Positions 26,988-36,809 of a stretch of 64,000 nucleotides of DNA are shown in pieces. Under the pieces are notes generated by a model. The model saw only the letters and a program-made list of their open reading frames with translations. It had not been told where the DNA came from and made no database searches. Each line of letters opens with the position of its first letter. Positions within the stretch are counted from its first letter, which is position 1. A program made the position numbers and the translations under genes. The stretch covers positions 496,001-560,000 of the forward strand of contig NZ_FQXC01000004.1 of NCBI RefSeq assembly GCF_900129875.1. Direction: 5' to 3'. This DNA is from Marivita hallyeonensis (GTDB lineage: Bacteria; Pseudomonadota; Alphaproteobacteria; Rhodobacterales; Rhodobacteraceae).

Positions 26988-27889
26988 GACGCGTCCTCCA
27001 CCATCCAGCGGCACAGCGCCCCAAAGCTCATGCCTGCGTGCTGCGCCTGCTCCGGAGTGAGGGATGTGGGCGTCATACCGGGTTGCGTGTTGGTTTCGAG
27101 GAGGATCAGGCCATCCACACCTCGCGCCTCATCCCAGCGGAAATCTGTCCGCGTGACACCGCGACAGCCCAGCGCTTTGTGCGCCCGCACCGCGTAGTCC
27201 AGACAGGCTTCGGTGATTTCGGAGGGCAAATCCGCGGGCACCACATGCCGAGACCCGCCCGCCTTGTACTTGGCGTCGTAGTCATACCACCCGTCGGTCA
27301 GGATATCCGTCACGCACAGCGCCCGGTCGCCGACGACGGTGGTCGTGAGCTCCCGCCCGGGCGCAAAGGTTTCCACCATCACGGTCTCGGGCATATCATC
27401 AGACAAGTGCGGCGGACCGTTCGCGGCGTCATGTACGAGATACACGCCGACAGACGAGCCTTCGTTGTTCGGCTTCACGACGTAGGGCGGTGCCATCACA
27501 TGGCGCATCCGAACTTCGTCGCGCGGCGCCAGAACGCTCTCGACCACGGGAAGACCTGCGCGCCGGTAGACCTCTTTCGACCGTTCCTTGTCCATCGCAA
27601 GGGCCGACGCCAACACACCGGAATGCGTATAGGGCAACTGCATCCATTCCAGCAGGCCCTGAACACACCCATCTTCCCCCCAACGACCGTGGAGCGCGTT
27701 GAAACAGACGTCCGGCGAAAGGGCGGTCAGAACAGCAGCAAGGTCACGGCCCGCATCGACCTCGTGAACCTCAAAACTTTCACCCCGCAAAGCGGCCGCG
27801 CATTCGCGCCCCGTCGACAGCGACACCTCGCGTTCGGCCGAGGGGCCACCCATCAACACTGCCACTTTCGGGTTTGCCCTGCTCGACAT
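26975..27889 (-). CDS. ddl: D-alanine--D-alanine ligase
   Basis: ATP-grasp ligase making the D-Ala-D-Ala dipeptide for peptidoglycan; 304 aa. It has the N-terminal [19 protein letters not shown], the ATP-grasp loop [16 protein letters not shown] and the C-terminal metal-binding segment [20 protein letters not shown] at 27889 is preferred over a TTG two codons earlier. It is part of the murB-ddl-ftsQ-ftsA series. Confidence 0.97.
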   Translation of the reverse strand: MSSRANPKVAVLMGGPSAEREVSLSTGRECAAALRGESFEVHEVDAGRDLAAVLTALSPDVCFNALHGRWGEDGCVQGLLEWMQLPYTHSGVLASALAMDKERSKEVYRRAGLPVVESVLAPRDEVRMRHVMAPPYVVKPNNEGSSVGVYLVHDAANGPPHLSDDMPETVMVETFAPGRELTTTVVGDRALCVTDILTDGWYDYDAKYKAGGSRHVVPADLPSEITEACLDYAVRAHKALGCRGVTRTDFRWDEARGVDGLILLETNTQPGMTPTSLTPEQAQHAGMSFGALCRWMVEDASCHR

Positions 27890-27995
27890 ACCCAAAATCG
27901 CCTCAAATCAGGGGTTTACCCCCATTTCTGCCTGGGGCCATGCCCCTTATGATTTTGTGCAACCTGCTCGCTGCACCGCCTCAATTCGCAAGGGT

Positions 27996-28931
27996 TTATC
28001 CCTTGTCAGAAGACACCGGTTCACCGATGCGCTTGATTTCCCATACTAACTCTATTCCAGACTGTTGGAAAACCCTTTTTCTCACTTCCTCGCCCAATCC
28101 CTCAAGGTCCGCCGCCGTCGCTGACCCGGTGTTGACCAGGAAGTTGGAATGCTTGGGTGACATCTGCGCCCCGCCCCGTGTCGCACCGCGCAAACCGGCG
28201 TCATCGATGACCTTCCACGCTTTCAGATCATGCACGTCATCCGCCCGTCCCGTAGACGAAAACCCCGCCGGGTTTCGAAAGGTACTTCCCGCCGATCGGT
28301 CCTTGGTCGGTTGCGTCTCGTCGCGTCGCTTGAGCTGTGCCTCCATATGCGCGTGCAACTGCTCAGCGTCGGCGACGTGTCCCTCGAACACGGCCTCCAC
28401 AATCACGGCCCCCTCGGGGACCTCGGATGACCGGTAGGCAAAGCTCAGATCAGATGGGGTGAGGGTCACCAATTCACCGGACCGCAGCACCGCGCGCACC
28501 TCTAACAGATGATCGGCCACGTAAGACCCGTAGCACCCGGCATTCATGCAGACCGCGCCACCAATCGCGCCCGGAATGGTGCGCAGGAAGGTGAGATCAA
28601 CACCGGCATCAGCCGCCTTTCGTGCAACATGCGCATCGAGCGCGGCGGCGCCTGCCGTAACCCGCGCGCCCTCAACCGAAATGGAGTTGAAACCCCGGCC
28701 CAGCCGGACCACCACAGCGCGCAAACCCCCGTCGCGCACGATCAGGTTCGATCCCACTCCCATGGGAAAGACCGGCACCTCTAGTGGCAAATCGCGGAGA
28801 AAGTCCTGAAGATCCGCAAGATCGGCAGGTTGGAACAGCCAATCGGCAGGTCCCCCCACGCGCAGCCAGGTCAGATCTGACAGCGGTTTGTTCGGGGTCA
28901 GTTTGCCCCGTACTTTCGGTAGCTCAGTCAT
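27996..28931 (-). CDS. murB: UDP-N-acetylenolpyruvoylglucosamine reductase
   Basis: FAD enzyme reducing the enolpyruvyl group to give UDP-MurNAc; 311 aa. It shows the FAD-binding [20 protein letters not shown] (19 residues around GVGSN), [20 protein letters not shown] and the catalytic Ser in [11 protein letters not shown]. The C-terminal acid/base Glu is in the VWEIKRIG region. About 106 bases separate it from ddl. Upstream lie the DUF2484 gene and the permease that interrupt the link to murC. Confidence 0.96.
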   Translation of the reverse strand: MTELPKVRGKLTPNKPLSDLTWLRVGGPADWLFQPADLADLQDFLRDLPLEVPVFPMGVGSNLIVRDGGLRAVVVRLGRGFNSISVEGARVTAGAAALDAHVARKAADAGVDLTFLRTIPGAIGGAVCMNAGCYGSYVADHLLEVRAVLRSGELVTLTPSDLSFAYRSSEVPEGAVIVEAVFEGHVADAEQLHAHMEAQLKRRDETQPTKDRSAGSTFRNPAGFSSTGRADDVHDLKAWKVIDDAGLRGATRGGAQMSPKHSNFLVNTGSATAADLEGLGEEVRKRVFQQSGIELVWEIKRIGEPVSSDKG

Positions 28932-28970
28932 GCTCCGCGTAATGCAACGCCACGCAAAGCCCGTAAAGCC

Positions 28971-29228
28971 TCATTCCGGCCGGCGCGCGAACTGCCTGAC
29001 GATCCACGCCCAGAGATACCGCAACGGCCACCGAAAAACGCTCGCCGCCGCCGCGGTGAAGGCCAACCCGAACAGGATACCATCATTCCAATAGACCATG
29101 ACTAGGATCGGAGCCCCGATCAGCATCAGGAAATAGGCGCGACGCCAGTGATTGTCATTCGACGGGATCGCCGCAAGGATGGCGGCAAGGATGATCCAAC
29201 AACACGCGGCGCTTAACGTCAGGCTCAT
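28971..29228 (-). CDS. DUF2484 family small membrane protein (copy 1)
   Basis: An 85-aa protein of a Rhodobacteraceae-typical family found next to murB/murC. Three hydrophobic segments are visible (~4-22, 30-47, 50-62), ending in a basic tail RWPLRYLWAWIVRQFARR. Shared features with the second copy at 30575-30826 are a W near the N-terminus, LMLIGAPIL, and FRWPLRYLW matching YRNPLKFFW. Function is unknown; the position suggests a cell-envelope role. Confidence 0.8.
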   Translation of the reverse strand: MSLTLSAACCWIILAAILAAIPSNDNHWRRAYFLMLIGAPILVMVYWNDGILFGLAFTAAAASVFRWPLRYLWAWIVRQFARRPE

Positions 29229-29307
29229 CGCGGTTCTCCCTCAGGCACTGCTCTTCTCGAACTGGGAAACACCAAATCAAATTGACCAAAAATTGGCACA
29301 GCCATGG

Positions 29308-30495
29308 TCATCCCGCGAAAAGAGCGGTCAACAAAGCGGCAAGGCTCAGCACACACCCGAGAACCGGAACAGCAATCGGCACCGTGAAGCCCTCACCCGT
29401 GCCACCTCTCAATTTTACCAGAATGAGGGCTCCGTTGACCAGCACGAAGACGCTTAACAACACTATCGACGTGACCTCGGCGAGCGTGGAGATCGGCAAC
29501 AGCAAAGCACCGAGTATCACGCAAACGCCGACAAGAACCGTCGCCAGTACGGGTGTGCCGAAACGTGGATGTGCGTGATGAAACCCTTTGAAAACCGCAG
29601 TCCGACGGCCCAACCCGAACAACACCCGCGCCGCCATCACGTTTTGCGCCAGAACACCGTTCAACGCCGCGAAGACGGCCACGACCGAAAGGAAGTCCGC
29701 GCCACGGCCAAGCGCCGTCTCCCAAACCAGTGCAAGCGGTTGCTCGGATGCGGCCAGCGCTCCGACAGGTGCCACCCGCACGGCGGCGTAGGCCACAAGC
29801 GCATAGATCGCACTGGTGATCATGAGCGCAAGCAGGATGGCTCTTGGCATCGTCCGGCGCGGGTCGCGCACTTCTTCGGCCATGTTCACGATGTCTTCGA
29901 ACCCGATGAAAGCAAAGAAGGCCAACAGTGCACCAGCGGCCACACCACCCCAGATCGGCGCAGGCGGTGCCGCCATCTCCGCCACAGGGGACGCGGTCAA
30001 TCCCACCCAGATCACAAGCGCCAACCCACCGATCTCGATGACCGTGAAGACCGCCGCGACGCTCAGGCTTTCCAACGCACCGAGCACAGCGATTCCGACC
30101 AACGCCAGGCCAAGACCGATGATGAGATACGCGGGTGCGACATCCACGAGCGCACCCAGATACCCGACACCCCCGCGCAGAACGGCGGCCGCCGACACCG
30201 TTCCGGCGATCACGATCGCCACTCCGACGATCACGCCCAGCCAATTCGCACTGTAGCCTTCCGCGACAAACGCCGCCTCGCCCGCGGCATCCGGCAGACG
30301 AGCGGAGAACTCGCCGTAACTTAACGCCGTTGGCGCGGCGACGATGCCCGCAAAGACAAAAGCAAGCGGAGCCCAGACACCGGCTTCGGCCGCCACTGCC
30401 CCGATCAACACGTAGATGCCCGCGCCGACCATGACCCCAACGCCGTAGGCGGTCAGCAGCGGCAGACCGATGCGTCGTTTCAAGTGCTCCGCCAT
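29308..30495 (-). CDS. APC superfamily amino acid permease
   Basis: Inner-membrane transporter of 395 aa with about 12 predicted helices. The N-terminal GVGVMVGAGIYVLIGAVAAEAG is the unwound helix-1 substrate/Na-site motif of APC transporters (GAGIY). PTALSYGEFSARLPDAAGEA matches the helix-2/3 region, and FFAFIGFEDIVNMAEEVRDP is typical of helix 6. The start at 30495 has GAGAAAGGGCGG upstream; an in-frame extension lacks a site. It lies inside the dcw cluster between two DUF2484 genes, where other Rhodobacteraceae usually run from murC to murB directly or with DUF2484 only. Substrate not predictable. Confidence 0.9.
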   Translation of the reverse strand: MAEHLKRRIGLPLLTAYGVGVMVGAGIYVLIGAVAAEAGVWAPLAFVFAGIVAAPTALSYGEFSARLPDAAGEAAFVAEGYSANWLGVIVGVAIVIAGTVSAAAVLRGGVGYLGALVDVAPAYLIIGLGLALVGIAVLGALESLSVAAVFTVIEIGGLALVIWVGLTASPVAEMAAPPAPIWGGVAAGALLAFFAFIGFEDIVNMAEEVRDPRRTMPRAILLALMITSAIYALVAYAAVRVAPVGALAASEQPLALVWETALGRGADFLSVVAVFAALNGVLAQNVMAARVLFGLGRRTAVFKGFHHAHPRFGTPVLATVLVGVCVILGALLLPISTLAEVTSIVLLSVFVLVNGALILVKLRGGTGEGFTVPIAVPVLGCVLSLAALLTALFAG

Positions 30496-30574
30496 GCCGC
30501 CCTTTCTCGCCTCATCGCAAGGCGCAGCTAACCGAAATCGGGCAGGTGCATCCATGCGATGGGTCAAACGCGCT

Positions 30575-30826
30575 TCAGCGCCGCAAATTCACCGGCCAAC
30601 CCGTCACTTTCTTCCAGAAGAACTTCAGCGGATTGCGATACATCGACAAAAACGCCGCCATCGCGGCAAATCCGGCCCAGAGCGCGACCTCGACGGCGAT
30701 GACATAAATCAGCATCGGAGCCGCCAACAATAAAAGCACCCCCGGCACATACTGCCGCCGCATCGGCAACATCGCGACCAGAACGGACGCGAAGACCCAG
30801 CCGATACTGAGCCAGAGAAGAAGCAT
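30575..30826 (-). CDS. DUF2484 family small membrane protein (copy 2)
   Basis: An 83-aa paralogue of the protein at 28971-29228. It has hydrophobic segments ~2-20, 29-46 and 48-62 and a basic end (YRNPLKFFWKKVTGWPVNLRR, shown in full length as separate parts YRNPLKFFW and KKVTGWPVNLRR). The shared pattern is a Trp, then a PM/PS turn, then LAAPML/LIGAPIL and the RNPLKFFW/RWPLRYLW ending. It follows murC after the intergenic hairpin element C. Start at 30826 chosen to begin at the first hydrophobic helix. Confidence 0.75.
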   Translation of the reverse strand: MLLLWLSIGWVFASVLVAMLPMRRQYVPGVLLLLAAPMLIYVIAVEVALWAGFAAMAAFLSMYRNPLKFFWKKVTGWPVNLRR

Positions 30827-30927
30827 GTCGATTTGTTCCTTCGCTATTCGGGGACCGCTGCGATTGTCACCACGTTCAGGGCGAAAGCGCGGCACGAAGA
30901 CGATCATCCGGTGGCAACGTGATCCTC

Positions 30928-31018
30928 ATCTTCTCTGTTTCGGAAATACCTCGGGGTGTGGGGCAGAGCCCCACCGTTTCCGGACCCGGAAACGCCAAAA
31001 TGCGGAGACGCATTTTGG
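30928..31018 (-). repeat. Intergenic triple-hairpin-plus-tail element, copy C
   Basis: Directly after the murC stop, on its strand, come three perfect hairpins with no bases between them: 31018-30995 (10-bp stem CCAAAATGCG, loop TCTC), 30994-30975 (9-bp stem CGTTTCCGG, loop GT) and 30974-30958 (7-bp stem GTGGGGC, loop TCT). The tail then reads ACCCCGAGGTATTT and GAAACAGAGAAGATGA, as in copies A and B. Confidence 0.85.
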
Positions 31019-31019
31019 T

Positions 31020-32417
31020 CTACGCGGTCAACCGCGCCGGCAACCCGTTGGCCCAGGCCGAGATCGTGCCGGCGCCAAGGCAGACCACCATATCGCCGGG
31101 ACGGGCCTGTTCCCGGACCAGCCGTTCCAGGTCGTCCTCGGACAGAATCGCCCGCGCATGGCGGTGACCGTGACGGATCAGCCCCGCCACCAGATCATCG
31201 CGCGACGCCCCTTCGATCGGGTTCTCTCCAGCCGAAAACACCTCGGCAATCGCCACCACATCCGCCTCGTTGAAACAGGCGCAGAAATCGTCGAACAAGT
31301 GCGCAAGCCGCGAATACCGGTGCGGCTGGTGCACCGCAATGACCCGACCTTCCGAGGCCTGTCGCGCGGCCTTGAGAACGGCGGCGATCTCGACCGGGTG
31401 ATGGCCGTAATCGTCGATGATGGTGACCCCGTTCCATTCGCCCACCTTGGTGAAGCGCCGGTTCACCCCGCCGAAAGCCGCCAGAGCCGCGCGGATCTCG
31501 GATTTCTTCATCCCCAAATGCCGCGCCACAGCGACGGCAGATAGCGCGTTCGATACGTTGTGATCGCCAGGCATGGGCAGGGTGCAGCCCTCGATCACCC
31601 CGTCCTCGGCCTGCAGCGCAATGTCGAAATGCGCGACACCCTTCTCGTACCGCAAGTTCACTGCGCGGACGTCTGCCTGTGCGTTGAAGCCATAGGTCAC
31701 CACCCGACGATCCGTGACCTTTCCGACAAGCCGCTGCACTTCCTCATGGTCGGTGCAGCACACGGCCAGCCCATAGAACGGGATGTTTGAGACGAAGTCC
31801 TGAAAACCTTGGCGCAACCGGTCGAAATCGCCCCAGTGCTCCATATGCTCGGGGTCGATATTGGTAACGATCCCGATGGTCGCGGGCAAGCGGTTGAATG
31901 ACCCGTCGCTCTCGTCTGCCTCCACGACCATCCATTCGCCCTGCCCCATCCGCGCGTTTGAGCCATAGGCGTGGATGATCCCACCATTGATCACGGTCGG
32001 ATCGAAACCGCCTGCCACCATCAGTTCGGCCATCATCGTTGTGGTCGTGGTTTTCCCGTGGGTCCCCGCAATCGCAATGTTGGACTTGAGCCGCATCAGC
32101 TCTGCCAACATGTCCGCCCGCCGCACCACAGGCAGGCCACGGGCGCGTGCCTCGTCAAGTTCCGGATTGCCCGGCTTGATCGCGGTGGACACGACAACCA
32201 CCTCGGCCCCGTCGAGGTTTTCGGCGCGCTGTCCTTCGAAGATACGTGCGCCAAGATCCGCAAGGCGATTGGTGATCTTCGACGCCTTCAGGTCGGACCC
32301 CTGTACCGTGTAGCCGAGGTTCACCAAGACCTCTGCAATCCCGGACATGCCTATCCCGCCGATGCCCACAAAATGAATGGCCCCGATATCGACCGGGAGT
32401 TTCGTGGCGGCGTTCAT
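31020..32417 (-). CDS. murC: UDP-N-acetylmuramate--L-alanine ligase
   Basis: Adds L-Ala to UDP-MurNAc; 465 aa. It shows [18 protein letters not shown] at the N-terminus, the ATP-binding [16 protein letters not shown] (~110), the central-domain [12 protein letters not shown] and the C-terminal [14 protein letters not shown]. The start overlaps the murG stop (ATGA at 32414-32417), so translation is coupled. A triple-hairpin element follows the stop codon. Confidence 0.97.
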   Translation of the reverse strand: MNAATKLPVDIGAIHFVGIGGIGMSGIAEVLVNLGYTVQGSDLKASKITNRLADLGARIFEGQRAENLDGAEVVVVSTAIKPGNPELDEARARGLPVVRRADMLAELMRLKSNIAIAGTHGKTTTTTMMAELMVAGGFDPTVINGGIIHAYGSNARMGQGEWMVVEADESDGSFNRLPATIGIVTNIDPEHMEHWGDFDRLRQGFQDFVSNIPFYGLAVCCTDHEEVQRLVGKVTDRRVVTYGFNAQADVRAVNLRYEKGVAHFDIALQAEDGVIEGCTLPMPGDHNVSNALSAVAVARHLGMKKSEIRAALAAFGGVNRRFTKVGEWNGVTIIDDYGHHPVEIAAVLKAARQASEGRVIAVHQPHRYSRLAHLFDDFCACFNEADVVAIAEVFSAGENPIEGASRDDLVAGLIRHGHRHARAILSEDDLERLVREQARPGDMVVCLGAGTISAWANGLPARLTA

Positions 32418-33532
32418 GCGGGTTGTCCTTCTTGGTCTTCGGGCGCCTGTCCGGCGAGCATCTCGACAAGCGCGGCCAACTCTTCGGCGGCGTTGGGCTT
32501 CGATTGTCTGACGGCGGCAATGGACATCTGCAAGGCGCCATCGGGATTGTCCAGAACCGCCGCTATCTGTTCCCCAAGGCTGTCCACCGTGAGTTTGCTT
32601 TCCGGAATTCGGATCGCCGCACCGGCCTCGACCAGACCTTTGGCATTGGCGGTCTGATGGTCCGCCGTCGCAGCCGCGTATGGGATCAGAATCGCGGGCC
32701 GTCCGATGACCGAGATATCGGCGACACTCGAGGCGCCCGAACGCGAAATGACCAGTTGCGCTTCACTCATCCGTTTCGGCACATCGTTGAAGAACGGTTG
32801 CACCTCGGCGGTGATCCCGTGCTCTTCATAAAACTGCGCAACGCGCTCGCCGTCCTCGTCGCGCGCCTGATGACTGACCCGCAGCCGCTGCAGTGTCTCT
32901 AAAGGCAAGGCGGCAATGGCAGGCGGCACGACATCCGACAGGATGCGCGCGCCCTGGCTGCCGCCGATGACAAGGATCGACATCGGGTAATCCCCCGGCG
33001 GGATGAAGGGTGCCGCCGCACGCTCTTTCACGGCAAGCCGGACAGGGTTGCCCACATGGATCGCCTCGACGCCTTCGGGAACTTTGGTCGGCCACGTGCC
33101 GCATGCGACAAGGTCCACCCGCTTGGCAAAAAGATCATTGACACGGCCCAGCACACCGTTTTGTTCGTGGATCATGCGCGGCCTGCGCAACAGCGTCGCC
33201 GCGCCCAGCGCCGGAATCGACGGGTAGCCGCCAAAACCAACGACGACATCAGGTTTGTCGCGCAGCATGCGGCTCGCCATGGAGAGCACGCCCCCGGCAA
33301 TGCGCAAGGGCACAAGTGCTTTGGACAAAAGACCGCCGCGTGCGAAGGTTGCGCTGCTTACCTCTTCGATCTCGGTCGAATGCGGGAAACCGCCGGTGTA
33401 GCGCGCGCCGCGCGCGTCAGTGGACAGCTTCACGCGCCATCCTCGACGAAGCATGACCTCGGCCAGCGCCTGCGCCGGGAACATATGCCCGCCCGTGCCG
33501 CCTGCCGCGATGACCAGATATGGTTTGCTCAT
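32414..33532 (-). CDS. murG: Lipid II synthase MurG
   Basis: Peripheral inner-membrane GT28 enzyme transferring GlcNAc to lipid I; 372 aa. The N-terminal glycine-rich loop [17 protein letters not shown] and the [13 protein letters not shown] segment bind the lipid diphosphate. The C-terminal donor-binding half has [13 protein letters not shown] and [16 protein letters not shown] at 33532 begins [12 protein letters not shown], giving standard length; upstream in-frame codons lack resemblance to the family. It lies between ftsW and murC. Confidence 0.97.
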   Translation of the reverse strand: MSKPYLVIAAGGTGGHMFPAQALAEVMLRRGWRVKLSTDARGARYTGGFPHSTEIEEVSSATFARGGLLSKALVPLRIAGGVLSMASRMLRDKPDVVVGFGGYPSIPALGAATLLRRPRMIHEQNGVLGRVNDLFAKRVDLVACGTWPTKVPEGVEAIHVGNPVRLAVKERAAAPFIPPGDYPMSILVIGGSQGARILSDVVPPAIAALPLETLQRLRVSHQARDEDGERVAQFYEEHGITAEVQPFFNDVPKRMSEAQLVISRSGASSVADISVIGRPAILIPYAAATADHQTANAKGLVEAGAAIRIPESKLTVDSLGEQIAAVLDNPDGALQMSIAAVRQSKPNAAEELAALVEMLAGQAPEDQEGQPA

Positions 33533-33622
33533 GAATGCCCCGCCCGAAGGTTGAAGGCACACAGACCCATCCACGACCGGTTTGTCAACAAACCAGGGCG
33601 TAAATCACCCCAGATGATGACG

Positions 33623-34789
33623 CTATCGCAACCGTCCTCGCAAGATATCGCCGATTTCGCCTTGCGGTCGTGTTCGCGTGAAGGCCAACAACATACCCAC
33701 AGCAATCCCGCCTGCAATCAAGGACGACCCGCCATAGCTAACGAAGGGAAGCGTCATGCCCTTGGCAGGCAGAAGGCGGACCGCCACACCCATGTTGATC
33801 ATCGCCTGAACGCCAAACATGCAGGCAAGCCCCGTCCCGGCCAGTCGGATAAACGGATCCCTCTCGCGCATCAGCCGCAGCAGGGACCGCACCACGATCG
33901 TGGCGTACAAAGCGATGATGATAAGAACCAGAACAAGCCCGTATTCCTCGGCAGCCACTGCAATAATGAAATCCGTGTGCGCGTCCGGCAGGGACCACTT
34001 CACCTGCCCCTCTCCCACGCCAACGCCGAAGAAGCCGCCTTCGCGGATGGCGTTGGTGGCGTAGCCCAGCTGCGTCGTGGGATCGACCTCGGGGCTCAGA
34101 AACCCATCGATGCGCCGCGCAAAATGTTCAGAGTTCTGGTACGCGACCGTGCCCGCAAAGATCACCAGACCTGCCATGCCAATGAGCAAGAGCATCGGTG
34201 CACCGGCCACGAAATACATCACGCCCCATCCGAAAAGCACCAGACAGGCCTGTCCAAAGTCCGGTTGCAGCGCAAGCATGAGGACGATGCTTACCGTCAA
34301 CGCGAAGGACAATGTTTTACCCGGCGGTCCGCCAAGCTCCTGACTGGCCGCAAGAAGCCACGCGGCGACGATGACGAAGGTCGGTTTCAGAAACTCGGAT
34401 GGCTGCAGGGACCCGAACCCGATGGAATACCAGCGCACCGCGCCTTTGCCGAAGTCAGTGCCAAAGAACGGCAACAGGGCCAAAGCAATAAAGGCGAAGA
34501 CAAATCCGATGACCGCAAAGCGCCGGACAACGATCGGGCTGAGCATCGACGTCACGATCAGGACGATCAGCGCCGTGCCTCCGAAAAACGCCTGACGCTG
34601 CACATAGTGGAACGGCGCAAAGCCATTGCGTTCCGCCAAGGGCGGCGACGCGGCCAGCCCAAGCAAAAGCCCGATGCCGAACAGAATGAAGATGCAGGAC
34701 AACGACCACTTGTCGACCGTGCGCCACCACTTTGGCAACACAGGTTCACCCGCGCGCGAGGGCACCGCGCCATAGACCATCTCTGTCAT
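33623..34789 (-). CDS. ftsW: Peptidoglycan glycosyltransferase FtsW
   Basis: SEDS-family septal glycosyltransferase with about ten membrane helices, 388 aa. SEDS signatures include GFGSLQPSEFLKPTFVIVAAW (core QPSEFLKP), the large periplasmic loop GVGEGQVKWSLPDAHTDF and EEYGLV, and the C-terminal ATGLAC-like MFGVQAMINMGVAVRLLPAKG followed by LPFVSYGGSSLI (each shorter than the full stretch). Normal length. Upstream on the other strand is the flavoprotein gene, so ftsW probably has its own promoter in the ~140-base gap; I see no clear one. Confidence 0.97.
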   Translation of the reverse strand: MTEMVYGAVPSRAGEPVLPKWWRTVDKWSLSCIFILFGIGLLLGLAASPPLAERNGFAPFHYVQRQAFFGGTALIVLIVTSMLSPIVVRRFAVIGFVFAFIALALLPFFGTDFGKGAVRWYSIGFGSLQPSEFLKPTFVIVAAWLLAASQELGGPPGKTLSFALTVSIVLMLALQPDFGQACLVLFGWGVMYFVAGAPMLLLIGMAGLVIFAGTVAYQNSEHFARRIDGFLSPEVDPTTQLGYATNAIREGGFFGVGVGEGQVKWSLPDAHTDFIIAVAAEEYGLVLVLIIIALYATIVVRSLLRLMRERDPFIRLAGTGLACMFGVQAMINMGVAVRLLPAKGMTLPFVSYGGSSLIAGGIAVGMLLAFTRTRPQGEIGDILRGRLR

Positions 34790-34931
34790 GGTTTCACCGC
34801 TAACTCTGCCTCAACCGCCCGGGTTCTCCCGGGTCTCTGAGCGCACCCTAACGCATATGATTCGCCCGATCCAGAGGAATGATTCGCACCTTGCCTCTTG
34901 CGACGCTCCGCGATCCATGATGGGTGCCGAT

Positions 34932-36113
34932 ATGGACGTGAACACCCTTATCCTTGGCGCTGGCGCCGCCGGCATGATGTGTGCGGCGCATGCCGGACCT
35001 TCGACACTGGTCATCGACCACGCCAAGGCTCCGGGTGAAAAGATCCGTATCTCGGGCGGCGGGCGTTGCAATTTCACCAACCTGCACACCGATCCGGCGC
35101 GCTTTCTTGGGCAGAACCCGCATTTCCACAAATCCGCGCTCAGCCGGTACACCCAGTGGGACTTTCTCGACCTCGTCGACCGCCACAAGATCGCGTGGCA
35201 TGAAAAGACCCTTGGCCAGCTCTTCTGCGACGACAAAGCCACGCAGATCATCGAAATGCTGCGCGCCGAACTCTTGCAGACAGGTGCAGAGCTTTGGTTG
35301 AAAACGACGCTCACCGATCTCGCCCACGATGGCGATCAGTACGAGGCGACGCTTGAACGGGACGGAACACGCCACGTTTTGCGGGCGCGCAACCTCGTGC
35401 TTGCGACCGGCGGGAAATCCATTCCCAAGATGGGCGCAACCGGGCTGGCGTACGACATCGCACGCAAGTTCGGCCACACGGTCACTGAAACGCGCCCTGC
35501 CCTCGTTCCACTGACCTTCAGTGACAAGCGCTTTGCCGACATCTCGGGCGTTTCGACCCCAGTCGCGGCCTGCGCCAATGGCACCACCTTCGAGGAAGCA
35601 ATGCTGTTCACCCATCGTGGTCTGAGCGGCCCGGCGGTGCTTCAGGTGTCCAGCTATTGGCACGAAGGCGACAGTATTTCCGTCAACCTTTTGCCGAACC
35701 ATGATCTTCAGTCCAGCTTACGCAGCGCGCGCACCATCCAAGGGAAGCGAAACGTCACCACGGCCTTGGCCGAAGTCCTGCCGGAACGGCTGGTATCGCA
35801 TCTCGCAACCCAGTTGCCTTTGCAAGGCAATGTCGGAGATCTGTCCGACAAACGGATCGACGAGATTACCGACGGGCTGCGGCAGTGGACACTGACACCG
35901 ACGGGCAGTGAAGGCTACCGTACCGCGGAAGTGACGCTTGGCGGTATCTCAACCGACCGGATCGACAGCAAGACCATGATGTCTCGCAAGGTTCCGGGGC
36001 TTTTCATGATCGGAGAGGCCGTGGACGTGACCGGCTGGCTGGGTGGCTACAACTTCCAATGGGCGTGGAGTTCCGGCGTCGCAGCCGGGCGTGCGATCAC
36101 GGCTCGGACTTGA
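34932..36113 (+). CDS. HI0933-family NAD(P)/FAD-dependent oxidoreductase
   Basis: Flavoprotein of 393 aa in the HI0933/BaiN-like family, whose physiological substrate is generally unknown. FAD-binding motifs are LILGAGAAGMMCAA at the N-terminus, GEKIRISGGGRCNFTN (~36), the central LVLATGGKSIPKMGATG and the C-terminal GEAVDVTGWLGGYNFQWAWSSG (core DVTGWLGGYN). The start at 34932 is chosen because the fold begins there; several in-frame ATG codons upstream (34857, 34917, 34920) are possible and none has a strong ribosome-binding site. It runs against the dcw cluster and directly abuts the following gene. Confidence 0.88.
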   Translation: MDVNTLILGAGAAGMMCAAHAGPSTLVIDHAKAPGEKIRISGGGRCNFTNLHTDPARFLGQNPHFHKSALSRYTQWDFLDLVDRHKIAWHEKTLGQLFCDDKATQIIEMLRAELLQTGAELWLKTTLTDLAHDGDQYEATLERDGTRHVLRARNLVLATGGKSIPKMGATGLAYDIARKFGHTVTETRPALVPLTFSDKRFADISGVSTPVAACANGTTFEEAMLFTHRGLSGPAVLQVSSYWHEGDSISVNLLPNHDLQSSLRSARTIQGKRNVTTALAEVLPERLVSHLATQLPLQGNVGDLSDKRIDEITDGLRQWTLTPTGSEGYRTAEVTLGGISTDRIDSKTMMSRKVPGLFMIGEAVDVTGWLGGYNFQWAWSSGVAAGRAITART

Positions 36114-36809
36114 ATGCGATTGAAAACTGTTTCACATCTGCCGCTCATGTCGGATGTTGCCATGTCTGTTCCCAAAGCACCTTTTCCGGTTCTGCGCGGC
36201 GTCTTGCGCGATCTGGCGAACCGCTTGGCGGAAGGGCAAAACGCGCCGCATGCGCAGGAACGCATCTGGATCAACCCTTCGCGCATCACTCGCATCTACA
36301 CCCGCAACCCGTTGGAAACGCCGGATTTCAAACGTCGGCACTCCGGCATGATCGTGGCTGGCGACTGGGATCAACGCACCGAACCCATTGACCAATCCTG
36401 GAAGATCGCCGCGTGTCTGGCGCATTTCCGGGACGGTGTGCCATGGGAGCAAACCGGCGTCTTCGAGAGGATGCAGGACGTGATCGCGCGTCGTGGCACA
36501 TTTGACGGATGCCGGACTCAACAGGATATTGAAGCGCGATACCGCCGGATCGATGCGCTTTATGCCAACATCAAAGCCAGCGGTTACCGGAACGAAACGG
36601 TGATCCGGCGCGCCGTGCCGCGCCTGCCCGAAGGGGTGTTTGTCCATATCGACCGTGATGGGACGCCCGTTTTTGGGGCCATTGGCAACCACCGCATGGG
36701 TATTGCACGCGCTCTGGGTCTGACCCGCATCCCGGCGCAACTTGGCGTCGTGCACCCCAAAGCACTGTCTCAAGGCGCGCTGCAGGGGTTTCGGGATCCA
36801 CGTCCATGA
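36114..36809 (+). CDS. ParB/sulfiredoxin-fold-like protein, tandem paralogue 1
   Basis: A 231-aa protein I recognise only by fold-like motifs. The C-terminal part, VFVHIDRDGTPVFG followed by GNHRMGIARALGLTRIPAQL and VVHP (~176-214), matches the pattern of ParB/sulfiredoxin-like domains (basic HR after a glycine turn). Similar proteins in archaea accompany glycan-biosynthesis genes. Shared with its neighbour are IWINP, RRHSGM (74-79), GDWD, GVPWE (~108), DGCR (131) and RYRRID. The start is uncertain: 36114 directly follows the previous stop; 36147 and 36162 are alternatives, and 36162 has GGATG upstream. Its end overlaps the next start by four bases. Function unknown. Confidence 0.75.
   Translation: MRLKTVSHLPLMSDVAMSVPKAPFPVLRGVLRDLANRLAEGQNAPHAQERIWINPSRITRIYTRNPLETPDFKRRHSGMIVAGDWDQRTEPIDQSWKIAACLAHFRDGVPWEQTGVFERMQDVIARRGTFDGCRTQQDIEARYRRIDALYANIKASGYRNETVIRRAVPRLPEGVFVHIDRDGTPVFGAIGNHRMGIARALGLTRIPAQLGVVHPKALSQGALQGFRDPRP

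Noticed and set aside
33056-34840. 594-codon open frame antisense to murG and ftsW
   Set aside because: Spans two well-defined genes on the other strand and has no recognisable domain or ribosome-binding site.
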